A DNA stretch of 22,865 nt, from the NCBI GenBank assembly GCA_035762175.1, contig DASTPP010000303.1, positions 1 to 22,865 of the forward strand, in the 5' to 3' direction. Positions 15,206 through 22,844 of this stretch are shown here, one piece after another; positions within the stretch are counted from its first letter, which is position 1; each line of letters starts with the position of its first letter. The notes under the pieces were generated by a model. The model saw nothing but the letters and a program-made list of their open reading frames with translations, was not told where the DNA came from and made no database searches. The translations under genes were made by a program, and so were the position numbers. This DNA is from DASTPP01 sp035762175 (GTDB lineage: Bacteria; Myxococcota_A; Polyangia; Polyangiales; Polyangiaceae).

Positions 15206-16399
15206 ATGGCGACGTTCGATGCGAGTGCGGCGAGGGGGTTGGTGGCAGACGGGGGGTGGCGGCGCTGGGCGGTCGTCGCGTCGCTCGCGCGCCTGCCCGC
15301 CGTCATGGCGCCCTTCGGCCTCCTGCTCGCCGGCCGCGAGGCGACGGGCTCGTTCGCCAACGGCGCCTGGCTGGTGAGCGTGTACGCCGTCGGCGCGGCG
15401 GCGGCGGCGCCCTTCCGGGGCCGGGCGCTCGACCGGGCGGGGCTGCCCGGGGCGCTGCGGCGCGTGCTCCTTTATGAGGCGCTCGTGCTCGCCGCCCTCG
15501 GCGCTGCCGCGGCGGCGAAGGCCCCCCTGGCCGTCTTGCTCGCCCTCGCGCTCGCCTTCGGCGTCGTGCCCGCGGGCGCCCTCGGCGGCGTGCGGGCGCT
15601 GCTCGCCTCGATCGCCCGCGGCCCCTCGCTCGAGAGCGCGTTCGCGCTCGACGCGGCCATGTTCGAGCTGCTCTGGGTGGTCGGCCCGCTCTTCGTCGGC
15701 GCGTCGGCGGCGCTCGACGCCCCGCTCGCGGCCCTCGCCGTGATGGCCCTCTCTGCCCTCGGCGCCGCGGCGCTCGCGGGCCGGCTGCCGGCGCGGGCCG
15801 AGCCGGCGCCGGCCTCGGGGGCCCCCTTGGCCGGCGACCTCTGGCGCCTGCCGGGCGTCGGGGTGATCCTCGCCGTGTCGCTCAGCTTCGGCGTCAGCTG
15901 GGGCGCGCTCGAGGCGGGCCTGCCCCCGAAGCTCGAGCAACTCGGCGCCAAGGCGGCCTTCTGGGGCGTGCTCTCGGCGCTGCTCGCCGCGGCGAGCGCG
16001 TGCGGGGGCCTCGTCTACGCCCTGCTGCCCAAGGCCGAGAACGAGGCGGCCGCGCGCCGGCGCGTCCTCGGGCTCGCCGCCGCCTGGGCCTGCTTGCTCT
16101 CGCCGAGCGCCTGGGCCTCGAGCCCCCTCGCGCTCTCGATCTGGTTCACCGGCGCCGGCTTCGTGCTCGCCCCCCTCGCGGCCCAGCTCACCTCGTCGCT
16201 GCAGCGCGTCCTGCCGCCCACGCGGCACGCCGAGGGCTTCGCCATGTACGGCGCGTGCTGGTCGGCCGGCATGGCCGCCGGCACCGCCCTCGCCGGCGCG
16301 ACGCTCGGGCGCTTCGGCCCGGGCCCGCTGCTCGTGCTCGCGCCCCTCCTGCCCTTCGCCGCCTCGCTCGGCTCCGCCGCCCGGCCCCGCTGGGGCTAA
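15206..16399 (+). CDS. MFS transporter
   Basis: This 397-aa, strongly hydrophobic protein has about 12 predicted membrane helices in two sets of six. The sets are separated by a Pro/Ala-rich cytosolic loop at about 190-210. A short basic loop, RGRALDRAGLPGALRR, between helices 2 and 3 fits the MFS signature loop (D-R-x-G). The length is typical for drug/sugar exporters. The substrate is unknown. The start is ATG 15206, without a strong ribosome site. The stop (TAA 16397-16399) overlaps the convergent glutathione S-transferase stop. Confidence 0.85.
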   Translation: MATFDASAARGLVADGGWRRWAVVASLARLPAVMAPFGLLLAGREATGSFANGAWLVSVYAVGAAAAAPFRGRALDRAGLPGALRRVLLYEALVLAALGAAAAAKAPLAVLLALALAFGVVPAGALGGVRALLASIARGPSLESAFALDAAMFELLWVVGPLFVGASAALDAPLAALAVMALSALGAAALAGRLPARAEPAPASGAPLAGDLWRLPGVGVILAVSLSFGVSWGALEAGLPPKLEQLGAKAAFWGVLSALLAAASACGGLVYALLPKAENEAAARRRVLGLAAAWACLLSPSAWASSPLALSIWFTGAGFVLAPLAAQLTSSLQRVLPPTRHAEGFAMYGACWSAGMAAGTALAGATLGRFGPGPLLVLAPLLPFAASLGSAARPRWG

Positions 16400-17088
16400 G
16401 CCCGCGCCCGCAAGTCTTCGACCACCACGCCCGCCTGGCCGACCTCGACCTCGTGGTCGGCGTCGCGCCAGGTCTCGGCCAACCCCTCTTCGTACCAGCG
16501 CCGCACCGAGGGCAGCTCGCGCAGGCGCGCCGCGTACTCGAGGCAGGGGCCGGGAAGCGTCAAGCCGTAGGTCTGAATCCGGAACGATACCGGCACGAAG
16601 AACGCGTCGACCGCGCCGAAGGCCCCGCCCGCCAAGAAGGGGCCGCCGAAGCGCTCGAGCCCCTCGCCCCAGAGAGCCCCGAGCCGCCCGAGCTCGTTGG
16701 CCAGCGCCTCGGGCACCGCATGCAAGCGCACCCGGACGCCGCAGCTCATCGGGCACACCGCGCGCAGCGCGCCGAAGCCCGAATGCATCTCGGCGGCCGC
16801 GCAGCGCGCCCAGGCCCGCGCCCGCGCGTCGCCCGGCCAGACGCCGGGGTGCCGCTCGGCGAGGTACTCGGCGATGGCGAGCGAGTCCCAGACGATGGTG
16901 GCGCCGTCGCGCAGGCAGGGCACCCGCCCGCTCGGCGAGATTTCGCCGAAGGTGCCGACCCCCGCGCTCGCCGAGGGCTTGAAGGGCACCATGCGCTCGG
17001 TAAAAGGTATGCCGAGCTCTCGCATCAGCGCCCAGGGGCGCAGAGACCATGACGAATAGTTCTTGTTGGTGATGAAGAGGTCGTACAT
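16396..17088 (-). CDS. Glutathione S-transferase family protein
   Basis: This is 230 aa when started at the ATG complementary to 17086-17088, which is preferred because MYDLFITNKNYSSWSLRPW begins the thioredoxin-fold domain directly. A start 11 codons upstream is possible. The N-terminal domain (1-80) holds the NYSSWSLRPW active-site Ser region and SGRVPCL with the cis-Pro that contacts glutathione, followed by WDSLAIAEYL. The C-terminal domain (about 90-230) is helical (GGAFGAVDAFFVPV). GSTs conjugate or reduce electrophilic substrates with glutathione; the substrate is unknown. An AGGAG lies 13 bases upstream, rather far. Convergent with the MFS gene with a 4-base overlap. Confidence 0.88.
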   Translation of the reverse strand: MYDLFITNKNYSSWSLRPWALMRELGIPFTERMVPFKPSASAGVGTFGEISPSGRVPCLRDGATIVWDSLAIAEYLAERHPGVWPGDARARAWARCAAAEMHSGFGALRAVCPMSCGVRVRLHAVPEALANELGRLGALWGEGLERFGGPFLAGGAFGAVDAFFVPVSFRIQTYGLTLPGPCLEYAARLRELPSVRRWYEEGLAETWRDADHEVEVGQAGVVVEDLRARA

Positions 17089-17379
17089 GCCGCGATCGCT
17101 GCTCCTCTCGGGCTGCGCCACGCCCTCGGCCCGGGGCGCCGCTGGCCGCCGGCCGAAGCGGGCCCGACCCTAGCACGCCCGCCCCGCCCGGCGCCGCCCG
17201 CGCTCTCGCGGCTTTCGGCCCCCGAAGTCCGTGCCCCCGGCCCGCCGGGCGGCCCCACACGCGGGGGCCCGGGCCCGCCGCGCTCGGGCCGGAGGGCGCA
17301 CCCGCGCCTCCGCGGCGCTCACCTCGGCCATGGAAGGGGCCCGGGCGCTGGCAACGCTCTTGCTACGTAAAGCCCCCCG

Positions 17380-18348
17380 ATGACGTCGCTCACACCCGGT
17401 GTCGCCCTGATCGCGCTCGCCACGGCGTGCTCGTCCCACGAAGGCACGCCGCCGCCCCTCGCCTCGGCCCCGCCCTCGCCCGCCGCCAGCGCGGCTGGGG
17501 CAGAGGCAGCCGCGAGCCGCGCGCCGGGCGAGCCCGCCGCGGGCCGTGGCAAGCCTGACGCAGGCGGGGCGAAGGCCGAGCCCGGGGCAGAAGGCCGCGC
17601 GAAAGCCGAGCCCGCGGCCGGAGGGCGCGCCACGGCCGAGTCGGCGCCGCTGCCGCCGACGACGGGCGAATGGCTGCAGCCGCTCGTCGACTCGGGCGGC
17701 GTGCGCGTCGCCGAGTTCTCCCCCCCGCTCGGCGCGACCGGCCGGCGCCCGCTCGTCGTGGCGCTGCACGGCGGGGGCGACGCGCCCGAGTACGCCTGCG
17801 GCGAGTGGCGCGGCAGCTTCGGCTCGTGGCCCTTCATCTTGTGCCCCTACGGCACCAAGGTCGGCAAGAAGATGTACGCCTGGCGCTCGGGCGCCGACGC
17901 GCGGCGCGCGCTCGAGCACGCCATCGAGGTGCTCGCGGCGAAGTACCCCGAGCACCTCGATCTGCGCGACCCCGTGCTGACCGGCTTCTCGCAAGGCGCG
18001 ATGACGGCGCCCTCGGCGCTCGCCGCGCCCGGGCGCGCCTTCCCCGCGGCGATTCTGGTCGAAGGGTACGCGAAAGACTTCAACGCCTGGCCCAAGCCGA
18101 TGGAGGCCCGCGGCCTCGAGCGCATCTTGTTCGTCGACTCGCAGGGCCTCAACGCCGAGCGCGGCAAGGCGGCCGTGCGCGCGCTCGAGCGCAGCACCGG
18201 CGTGCGGGCGCGCTCGATCTACATCGGGCACCTGGGCCACGGGTTCTTTCCGAAGACCGTCGAGGGCGTGCGCAAGGGCCTCGCCGAGCTGCTCGGGGGC
18301 CTGCCAGGCTGGGAGCGCTACCCGTACCCGCCCATCGAGCCGCAATAG
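17380..18348 (+). CDS. Alpha/beta-hydrolase-fold lipoprotein esterase
   Basis: This 322-aa protein has a signal peptide with lipobox LIALATAC. A low-complexity Ala/Pro/Gly spacer carrying a GGRA-T/K-AE repeat runs to about residue 90, and the hydrolase domain follows. The oxyanion-type motif VVALHGGGD is followed by the nucleophile elbow GFSQGA (Ser204), an acidic residue after a strand (LFVDS, Asp253) and His287 in GHLGHGFF. Together these give a complete Ser-Asp-His triad. It resembles PHB-depolymerase/feruloyl-esterase-like or phospholipase/carboxylesterase proteins. The substrate is unknown and the location is the cell envelope. Lys-Asp is AAA-GAC, as in the resident genes. It is divergent from the glutathione S-transferase across a 291-bp GC-rich gap. 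Confidence 0.85.
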   Translation: MTSLTPGVALIALATACSSHEGTPPPLASAPPSPAASAAGAEAAASRAPGEPAAGRGKPDAGGAKAEPGAEGRAKAEPAAGGRATAESAPLPPTTGEWLQPLVDSGGVRVAEFSPPLGATGRRPLVVALHGGGDAPEYACGEWRGSFGSWPFILCPYGTKVGKKMYAWRSGADARRALEHAIEVLAAKYPEHLDLRDPVLTGFSQGAMTAPSALAAPGRAFPAAILVEGYAKDFNAWPKPMEARGLERILFVDSQGLNAERGKAAVRALERSTGVRARSIYIGHLGHGFFPKTVEGVRKGLAELLGGLPGWERYPYPPIEPQ

Positions 18349-18448
18349 GCCGCCCAGGGGCCCTGGCGGGGGGCTCGCGAACGAGCGCGACGTCGATCGC
18401 GCTCTCGAGCTCGTCGCCTCGCTGCGCGAGTGAGCGAGGCCCGGAAGG

Positions 18449-19618
18449 CTAGCGCACCAAGACCTTGACCGGCCGCGCCTCCGGCCCCTTCGGGCCCTCG
18501 CCGAGCCCGTCGCCCCAGCAGTAGACTTCGTGCCCGGCGCTGACGGCGCAGGCCGCGTTCTGGCTCATCACGACGTCGATCGCGGGCGGCAGCCCCGCCA
18601 CGGCGTGGGGCTCGAAGGGGTCGACGCCCTCGGCCGCGGGGGCCTCGCCGGGCAGCTCTTGCCCCCAACACACGATCTCGCCGCGATCGTGCAGGGCGCA
18701 GCCGTACCCGAGGCCGAGCCGCAGCCGCCGGACTCGCCCCAGGCCCGCCGTCGGCAGAGGCTTCTCGTGCGCCGGGGCGTCGCGGCCGAAGGTGAGCTCT
18801 TCGACCCGGCCCCAGCAGGAAACCTCGCCCTGCCGCAGCCCGCAAAACACCCCGTTCGAAGACGCGCTGATGGCCTGATACTCGTTCGAGCCCCCGCGCT
18901 TCGCCGCCTTGCCCGGCCGCTCGGGCGCCTTGCCCGGCCCCGGCGTGAGGGGCGCCCCCCAGCAGCTGACGCGCCCCTGCGCGTCGAGCGCGCACGTGCT
19001 CTCGCGGCCCAGGGCGAGCTCGGTCACGCCCTCGACCCCCGCGACCCGCACGGGCCAGTTGAGCTCGACGGCGTCGCTCAGGTACTCGGCCTCGCCCCCC
19101 GTCTGGCCGCTGCTGTTGTTGCCCCAGCAGTCGACGCGCCCGTCCTCGACGATCGCGCAGGCGTGGTAGGGCCCGACGAAGACGCGCCGCGCGCCCGCGA
19201 CGCCGACGACGGGCACCGCCTCGTCGTTCGGCACGGCGACGACGCCCGCGCCGAGCTGGCCGGCGTAGTTGTCGCCGAAGCACAGCACGCCGCCGCGGGC
19301 CGTCACCACGCACCCGAACGAGTCGGCGAGCGCGAGATCGACCGCGTCCTCGATGCCCTTGAGCGGGGGCCACGCCGAGAGCGGCCGGGACTGACTCAAG
19401 GGGCCGCAGTGCACGCGCCCCCCGATGCGCGCGCACGCCTGGCTCGCGCCCAGCGCGAACTCGGGGGCCGCGTCGGCCGGGGCGGCCCGCCGCGCGGCCC
19501 GCGGCGCCGCCCCCGACGTCGGTTCGCCGGCGTGCGGCACGACGACCGCGTCGGACGTCGTGGCCTGGCACGACGCCAGGCCGGCGAGCGCGGCGAGCAG
19601 CACGAGCTCGGAACGCAT
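18449..19618 (-). CDS. RCC1-repeat lipoprotein, seven Cys-paired units
   Basis: This 389-aa protein has a signal peptide with lipobox LAGLASC. The mature part holds seven repeats of the pattern C-A-x(5-9)-G-x-V-x-C-W-G: ACARIGGRVHCG, GCVVTARGGVLCFG, ACAIVEDGRVDCWG, TCALDAQGRVSCWG, FCGLRQGEVSCWG, GCALHDRGEIVCWG and ACAVSAGHEVYCWG. Seven RCC1-type units fit a closed seven-bladed beta-propeller, and the two Cys in each unit could form one disulfide per blade in the periplasm or outside. Such proteins are frequent in myxobacteria; partners are unknown. The ATG overlaps the upstream gene's stop as TGATG, so the two are probably translationally coupled. Confidence 0.9.
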   Translation of the reverse strand: MRSELVLLAALAGLASCQATTSDAVVVPHAGEPTSGAAPRAARRAAPADAAPEFALGASQACARIGGRVHCGPLSQSRPLSAWPPLKGIEDAVDLALADSFGCVVTARGGVLCFGDNYAGQLGAGVVAVPNDEAVPVVGVAGARRVFVGPYHACAIVEDGRVDCWGNNSSGQTGGEAEYLSDAVELNWPVRVAGVEGVTELALGRESTCALDAQGRVSCWGAPLTPGPGKAPERPGKAAKRGGSNEYQAISASSNGVFCGLRQGEVSCWGRVEELTFGRDAPAHEKPLPTAGLGRVRRLRLGLGYGCALHDRGEIVCWGQELPGEAPAAEGVDPFEPHAVAGLPPAIDVVMSQNAACAVSAGHEVYCWGDGLGEGPKGPEARPVKVLVR

Positions 19619-20526
19619 CAGCGCGGCGCCCCCGGCACCGCGACCTTCACCCGGCGCAGCGCGCTCGCGTTGCCCGCCTCGTCGATCGCCGCGACCCCGA
19701 GCGCGATCGAGGGCCCCGCCGGCAAGGCGAGCGCGCTCGGATCGTCGCAGCCCCGTCGCCGCCCGATGACGAGCGAGGGGCCGACCTTCGGCGGCGGCGC
19801 GGCGTTCGGCGCGTCGGGCGACGGCGGGGGCGGCGGGGGCGGCTCATCGAGCCCCAAGATGTCGTCGGGCGGGCGCGAGGGGTCGATGTTGCCCGACGCG
19901 TCGGCGAGCCAAACCCCGAAGAGCAGCTGGGCCTTGGGGCGGCCGGGGTCGCGCGCCTCGAGCCCCTCGAGCACCACCTGGGGCGTGTCCGGGGTGCAGG
20001 CGGGGTCATCACCCCGCTGGACCTTGACGCCCGCCACGCTCTCGATGCGCGGCGCCGTCGTGTCGGCCGAGCCCCCCGTGCGGAAGGCGCCGAAGACCAC
20101 GAGGGGCGGCTGCTGCTGCGGATCACTACGGACGAGGGCGACCTCGTAGCGGGTCGAAGGCGCCAGCGGCGCGAGCGGCGTCAGCTCGACGAGCGAGAAA
20201 TACCCCCAGGCCGAGCCGAGCGGGCGGGCCCGCACCGCGATCTCGCGCGGCTCGACGCCCGGGCCCGGCCTCGCCCGCAGGCGCAGCGCCCCGGGCCCGC
20301 CGCCGTACCTGCCCTCGGGCGGCAACAACACGCGAACCCTCTCGTTCAGGCTGGCCTCGACCTCGCGCGCCGGGGTGAGCACCGAGGGCTTCGGCTCGAC
20401 CACCGGGCAGGCGACGGCCTCGGGCGAAGCCCCACCCGCCCACAGGGCCAGACCGGCGAGGGCCGCGAGGGCGGCGGGCGGGGCGTTCGGCGCAGAAATC
20501 AAGCGGCCCATCGGTGTCCTCTTCAT
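19618..20526 (-). CDS. Exported protein with bacterial Ig-like (SbsA/Big_5-type) domain
   Basis: This is 302 aa when started at ATG 20526; a TTG 10 codons upstream is less likely. A hydrophobic N-terminus (LAALAGLALWAGG) leads to EAVACPVVEPKPSVLTP, so cleavage is near the AxA or at an imperfect lipobox Cys. Residues about 45-150 read as an Ig-like domain (LNERVRVLLP, then LVELTPLAPLAPSTRYEVAL and FRTGG). A second beta-rich domain begins TTAPRIESVAGVKV and carries a Pro run (PPPPPPPSP), with AIDEAGNAS near the end. It probably works with the co-transcribed RCC1 lipoprotein, which it precedes with overlapping stop/start. The function is unknown. Confidence 0.75.
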   Translation of the reverse strand: MKRTPMGRLISAPNAPPAALAALAGLALWAGGASPEAVACPVVEPKPSVLTPAREVEASLNERVRVLLPPEGRYGGGPGALRLRARPGPGVEPREIAVRARPLGSAWGYFSLVELTPLAPLAPSTRYEVALVRSDPQQQPPLVVFGAFRTGGSADTTAPRIESVAGVKVQRGDDPACTPDTPQVVLEGLEARDPGRPKAQLLFGVWLADASGNIDPSRPPDDILGLDEPPPPPPPSPDAPNAAPPPKVGPSLVIGRRRGCDDPSALALPAGPSIALGVAAIDEAGNASALRRVKVAVPGAPR

Positions 20527-20645
20527 CGCAGGACCCGACAGAGCGGGGCGCCGCAAGTTCCTGGCAGGGGGCCTTGCGCTGCAACTTCGAAAGTTTTAGA
20601 AATAAGGGGTGCCTCCCCCCGGTCCTTCTGGGCGAGGCCCGCCCC
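20527..20645. promoter_or_regulatory. Divergent promoter region between the Ig-like gene and phytochelatin synthase
   Basis: A 119-bp divergent gap has an AT-rich stretch at about 20580-20606 containing the inverted repeat AACTT-CGA-AAGTT (20582-20594). This is a possible promoter or operator; no metal-regulator box is recognised. Confidence 0.35.
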
Positions 20646-21347
20646 GTGACCGCCACGTTCTACCGCCGCCCGCTGCCCGAGCCGCTGCTGGCGCTCGACT
20701 CGCCCGAAGGCCGGTCGCTCTTCGCCGAGGCGCTCGGCGGCGGCTTCCTCGAGAGTTACTTCCCGCTCGCCGAGCAGTTTCAGACGCAGGCCGAGCCCTC
20801 GTTCTGCGGGCTCACCTCGCTCGTCGTCGTGCTCAACTCGCTGGCCGTCGACCCCGGCCGCCTGTGGAAGGGGCCCTGGCGCTGGTTCGGCGAAGAGATG
20901 CTCGACTGCTGCGTGCCGCTCGACGAGGTCCGCGCCCGCGGCCTCACCCTCGACGAGTTCGCCTGCCTCGCCCGCTGCAACGGCGCGAGCTCGGCGTTGC
21001 GGCGCCCCTCGCGCGAGGGCGGGGGCGTCGACGCGCTGCGCGCCGCCATCGTGGCGAGCGCCACCGACCGGGCGGCGCCGCGGGTGGTGGTCAGCTACGC
21101 GCGCCGGGCGCTCGAGCAGACCGGCGAGGGGCACTTCTCGCCCGTTGCGGGCTACCACCCGGGCCGCGATCTCGCCCTCGTGCTCGACGTCGCGCGCTTC
21201 AAGTACCCGCCGCACTGGGTGTCGGTCGAGGCCCTGCACCGGGCGACGACCCTGGTCGACCCGGCCACCGGGCGCAGCCGCGGCTGGGTGCTGCTCTCGG
21301 CCGCGCCCCGGCCGACGGCGCTCGGCCTGACCCTCGGTTGCTGCTGA
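20646..21347 (+). CDS. Phytochelatin synthase-like gamma-glutamylcysteine dipeptidyl transpeptidase
   Basis: This is 233 aa from GTG 20646. The frame is open further upstream, but homology begins at about TFYRRPLPEPL. The catalytic core closely follows the plant enzyme: QAEPSFCGLTSLVVVLNSLA with Cys54, KGPWRWFGEEMLDCC, GEGHFSPVAGY with His163, and LDVARFKYPPHW with Asp181, a full Cys-His-Asp triad. Phytochelatin synthases join gamma-Glu-Cys from glutathione to another glutathione to make metal-chelating peptides. Many bacterial relatives only cleave glutathione, but this one keeps the CC of the plant-type MLDCC motif. It lacks the long Cys-rich plant C-terminal domain and ends in GCC. A Glu-Glu pair is GAA-GAG like other resident genes. 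A sigma-factor remnant follows directly. Confidence 0.92.
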   Translation: MTATFYRRPLPEPLLALDSPEGRSLFAEALGGGFLESYFPLAEQFQTQAEPSFCGLTSLVVVLNSLAVDPGRLWKGPWRWFGEEMLDCCVPLDEVRARGLTLDEFACLARCNGASSALRRPSREGGGVDALRAAIVASATDRAAPRVVVSYARRALEQTGEGHFSPVAGYHPGRDLALVLDVARFKYPPHWVSVEALHRATTLVDPATGRSRGWVLLSAAPRPTALGLTLGCC

Positions 21348-21453
21348 GGCCGTCGCGGCGCTCGGGCTCAGCGTGACCGCCCTGAAGAGCCGCCCGCACC
21401 GGGCGCGGGCCCGCCTGCGCGAGGCCCTCGCCCTACGCCACCCCGGGCGCTGA
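21346..21453 (+). pseudogene. Remnant of an ECF sigma factor, region 4.2
   Basis: In a frame different from the phytochelatin synthase, the sequence reads EAVAALGLSVTALKSRPHRA then RARLREALALRHPGR and a stop at 21451-21453. This matches the sigma-70 region 4 helix-turn-helix (LSVxTVKSRLHRARxxLREAL). Regions 2, 3 and the start of 4 are absent and a stop lies in the same frame at 21328-21330, so only about 35 codons survive. It abuts the 3' end of the preceding gene (2-base overlap). Confidence 0.65.
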
Positions 21454-21679
21454 GCCCCTCGGGCTGAGACAAAACGCTACGCGCCCGGTCGCTCGCACCG
21501 GTCGGGCTTGGCCGCGCACTGCCCCGGCGGTCAGCGCGGCCGAGCTCTGCCCTCGAGCGCCGTCGCAGCCGCGTTTCTCCGCGCCCGAGCGCGAGCGCGG
21601 GCTTTCACGTAGCGAGCGGCGGCGTGGCTCTTGCTGGCGCCCCTTCGCGGGCGAACGCCCGCCCCTTCGGAGGCTCTTC
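21454..21679. other. 226-bp gap before the MBL-fold gene
   Basis: GC-rich with no gene seen. The ATG at 21680 has no strong Shine-Dalgarno (GGAGGCTC lies about 9 bases upstream and may serve). Confidence 0.4.
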
Positions 21680-22648
21680 ATGCGCGTGCACCACCTCAAC
21701 TGTATCTCGGCCTGCCCGCTCGGCGGCCTGCTGATGGACGGCCTCTCGCTCGCGCGCATCCGCGGCCGGCTGACGAGCCACTGCCTGCTGGTCGAGGCCG
21801 GGCGCGAGCTCGTGCTCGTCGACACCGGCTACGGCCTGCGCGACGTGCACGACCCCTACGGACGGCTGAGCAAGTTCTTTCTCGCGCTGAACCGGCCCGA
21901 GCTCCGCGAAGAGATGACGGCCATTCGCCAGATTCGGCGGCTCGGCTTTGACCCGCGCGACGTGCGGCACATCGTGCTCACACACCTCGACTTCGACCAC
22001 GCCGGCGGCCTCGACGACTTCCCCCACGCGAGGGTGCACATGCTCGCCGACGAGCGCGACTCGGCCCTCGCGCAGGCCACCATGCTCGACCGCATGCGCT
22101 ACCGTCCGCAGCAGTGGTCGACGCGCGCCAACTGGTGCGTCTACCGGGGCCACGGCGGCGACCCCTGGTTCGGCTTCGATTGCGTGCGCGAGCTCGTCGG
22201 GCTGCCCCCCGAGATCGTGCTCGTGCCCCTCGTCGGGCACACCCTCGGCCACGCCGGCGTCGCCGTGCGCCGCGACCACGACTGGATCTTGCTCGCCGGC
22301 GACGCCTACTTCTACCACGCCGAGATGGACCCGGCGCGCCCCCGGTGCACCCCCGGTCTCCGCTTCTACCAGACGCTCATGGAGAAAGACCGCCGCGCTC
22401 GCCTCCTGAACCAGGCGCGCCTGCGCGCCCTGCGGCGCGACCAGGGCGACAAGGTTACCATCGTTTGCGCCCACGATCTGCGCGAGTTCGAGCGCGCGGC
22501 CCGCCGGCCCTTCGACGCGCCTGCGGGCCCCGGGCGCGCCCCGGCGGTCGAAGGCGTGCGCGGCGAGCTCCGGGCGCCGGGGCCCCAAGAAGCTTGGCCA
22601 TCGCCTCGCAGCTCGTGGGCCCATCGGGCCGCGCCGCAACCGGGGTGA
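21680..22648 (+). CDS. Metallo-beta-lactamase-fold hydrolase, lactonase-like
   Basis: This 322-aa protein starts at ATG 21680. The metal-binding set is visible: THLDFDHAGG (101-110; His102, Asp104, Asp106, His107), His187 in VGHTLGHAG, Asp208 in LAGDAYFYH and His265 in VCAHDLREF. The usual HxHxDH is HxDxDH here, a substitution found in some N-acyl-homoserine-lactonase-like relatives. Activity as a lactonase or other ester/thioester hydrolase is plausible; the substrate is unproven. The N-terminus HHLNCISACPLGGLLMDG is a typical family opening. The region from about 275 to the end is Ala/Pro/Arg-rich and lacks family character; the gene may have gained this tail through loss of its original stop or a frameshift. 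Glu-Glu is GAA-GAG. Confidence 0.86.
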   Translation: MRVHHLNCISACPLGGLLMDGLSLARIRGRLTSHCLLVEAGRELVLVDTGYGLRDVHDPYGRLSKFFLALNRPELREEMTAIRQIRRLGFDPRDVRHIVLTHLDFDHAGGLDDFPHARVHMLADERDSALAQATMLDRMRYRPQQWSTRANWCVYRGHGGDPWFGFDCVRELVGLPPEIVLVPLVGHTLGHAGVAVRRDHDWILLAGDAYFYHAEMDPARPRCTPGLRFYQTLMEKDRRARLLNQARLRALRRDQGDKVTIVCAHDLREFERAARRPFDAPAGPGRAPAVEGVRGELRAPGPQEAWPSPRSSWAHRAAPQPG

Positions 22649-22769
22649 CGTTCTTCGCCTGGGCGGTGCAGACCTCGCACGGAACCCGGTGCCCCTGGGG
22701 GCCTGGCCACACGCGCCCCAAGCGGCCCGGCCCGCCGAGCACGCCGCGCCCCAGCCGCGACCACCCCGC

Positions 22770-22844
22770 CGGGCGGTGGCTTCGGGGCCTTTGTTCCGCC
22801 CGACGCCGCTACCCCCCTGGTCTCCCGGGCGGTGGCTTCGGGGC
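22770..22844. repeat. 19-bp direct repeat at the window edge
   Basis: CGGGCGGTGGCTTCGGGGC occurs at 22770-22788 and 22826-22844 (offset 56 bp). Confidence 0.75.

Noticed and set aside
13052..17260. 1402-aa minus-strand open frame
   Set aside because: A shadow of the heme lipoprotein, MFS and GST genes. The protein is low-complexity Arg/Ala/Glu with no recognisable domain.
18362..18433. Short plus-strand peptide LANERDVDRALELVASLRE before a stop
   Set aside because: It looks protein-like but is only about 20 codons with no start, domain or context. Too short to call a remnant.
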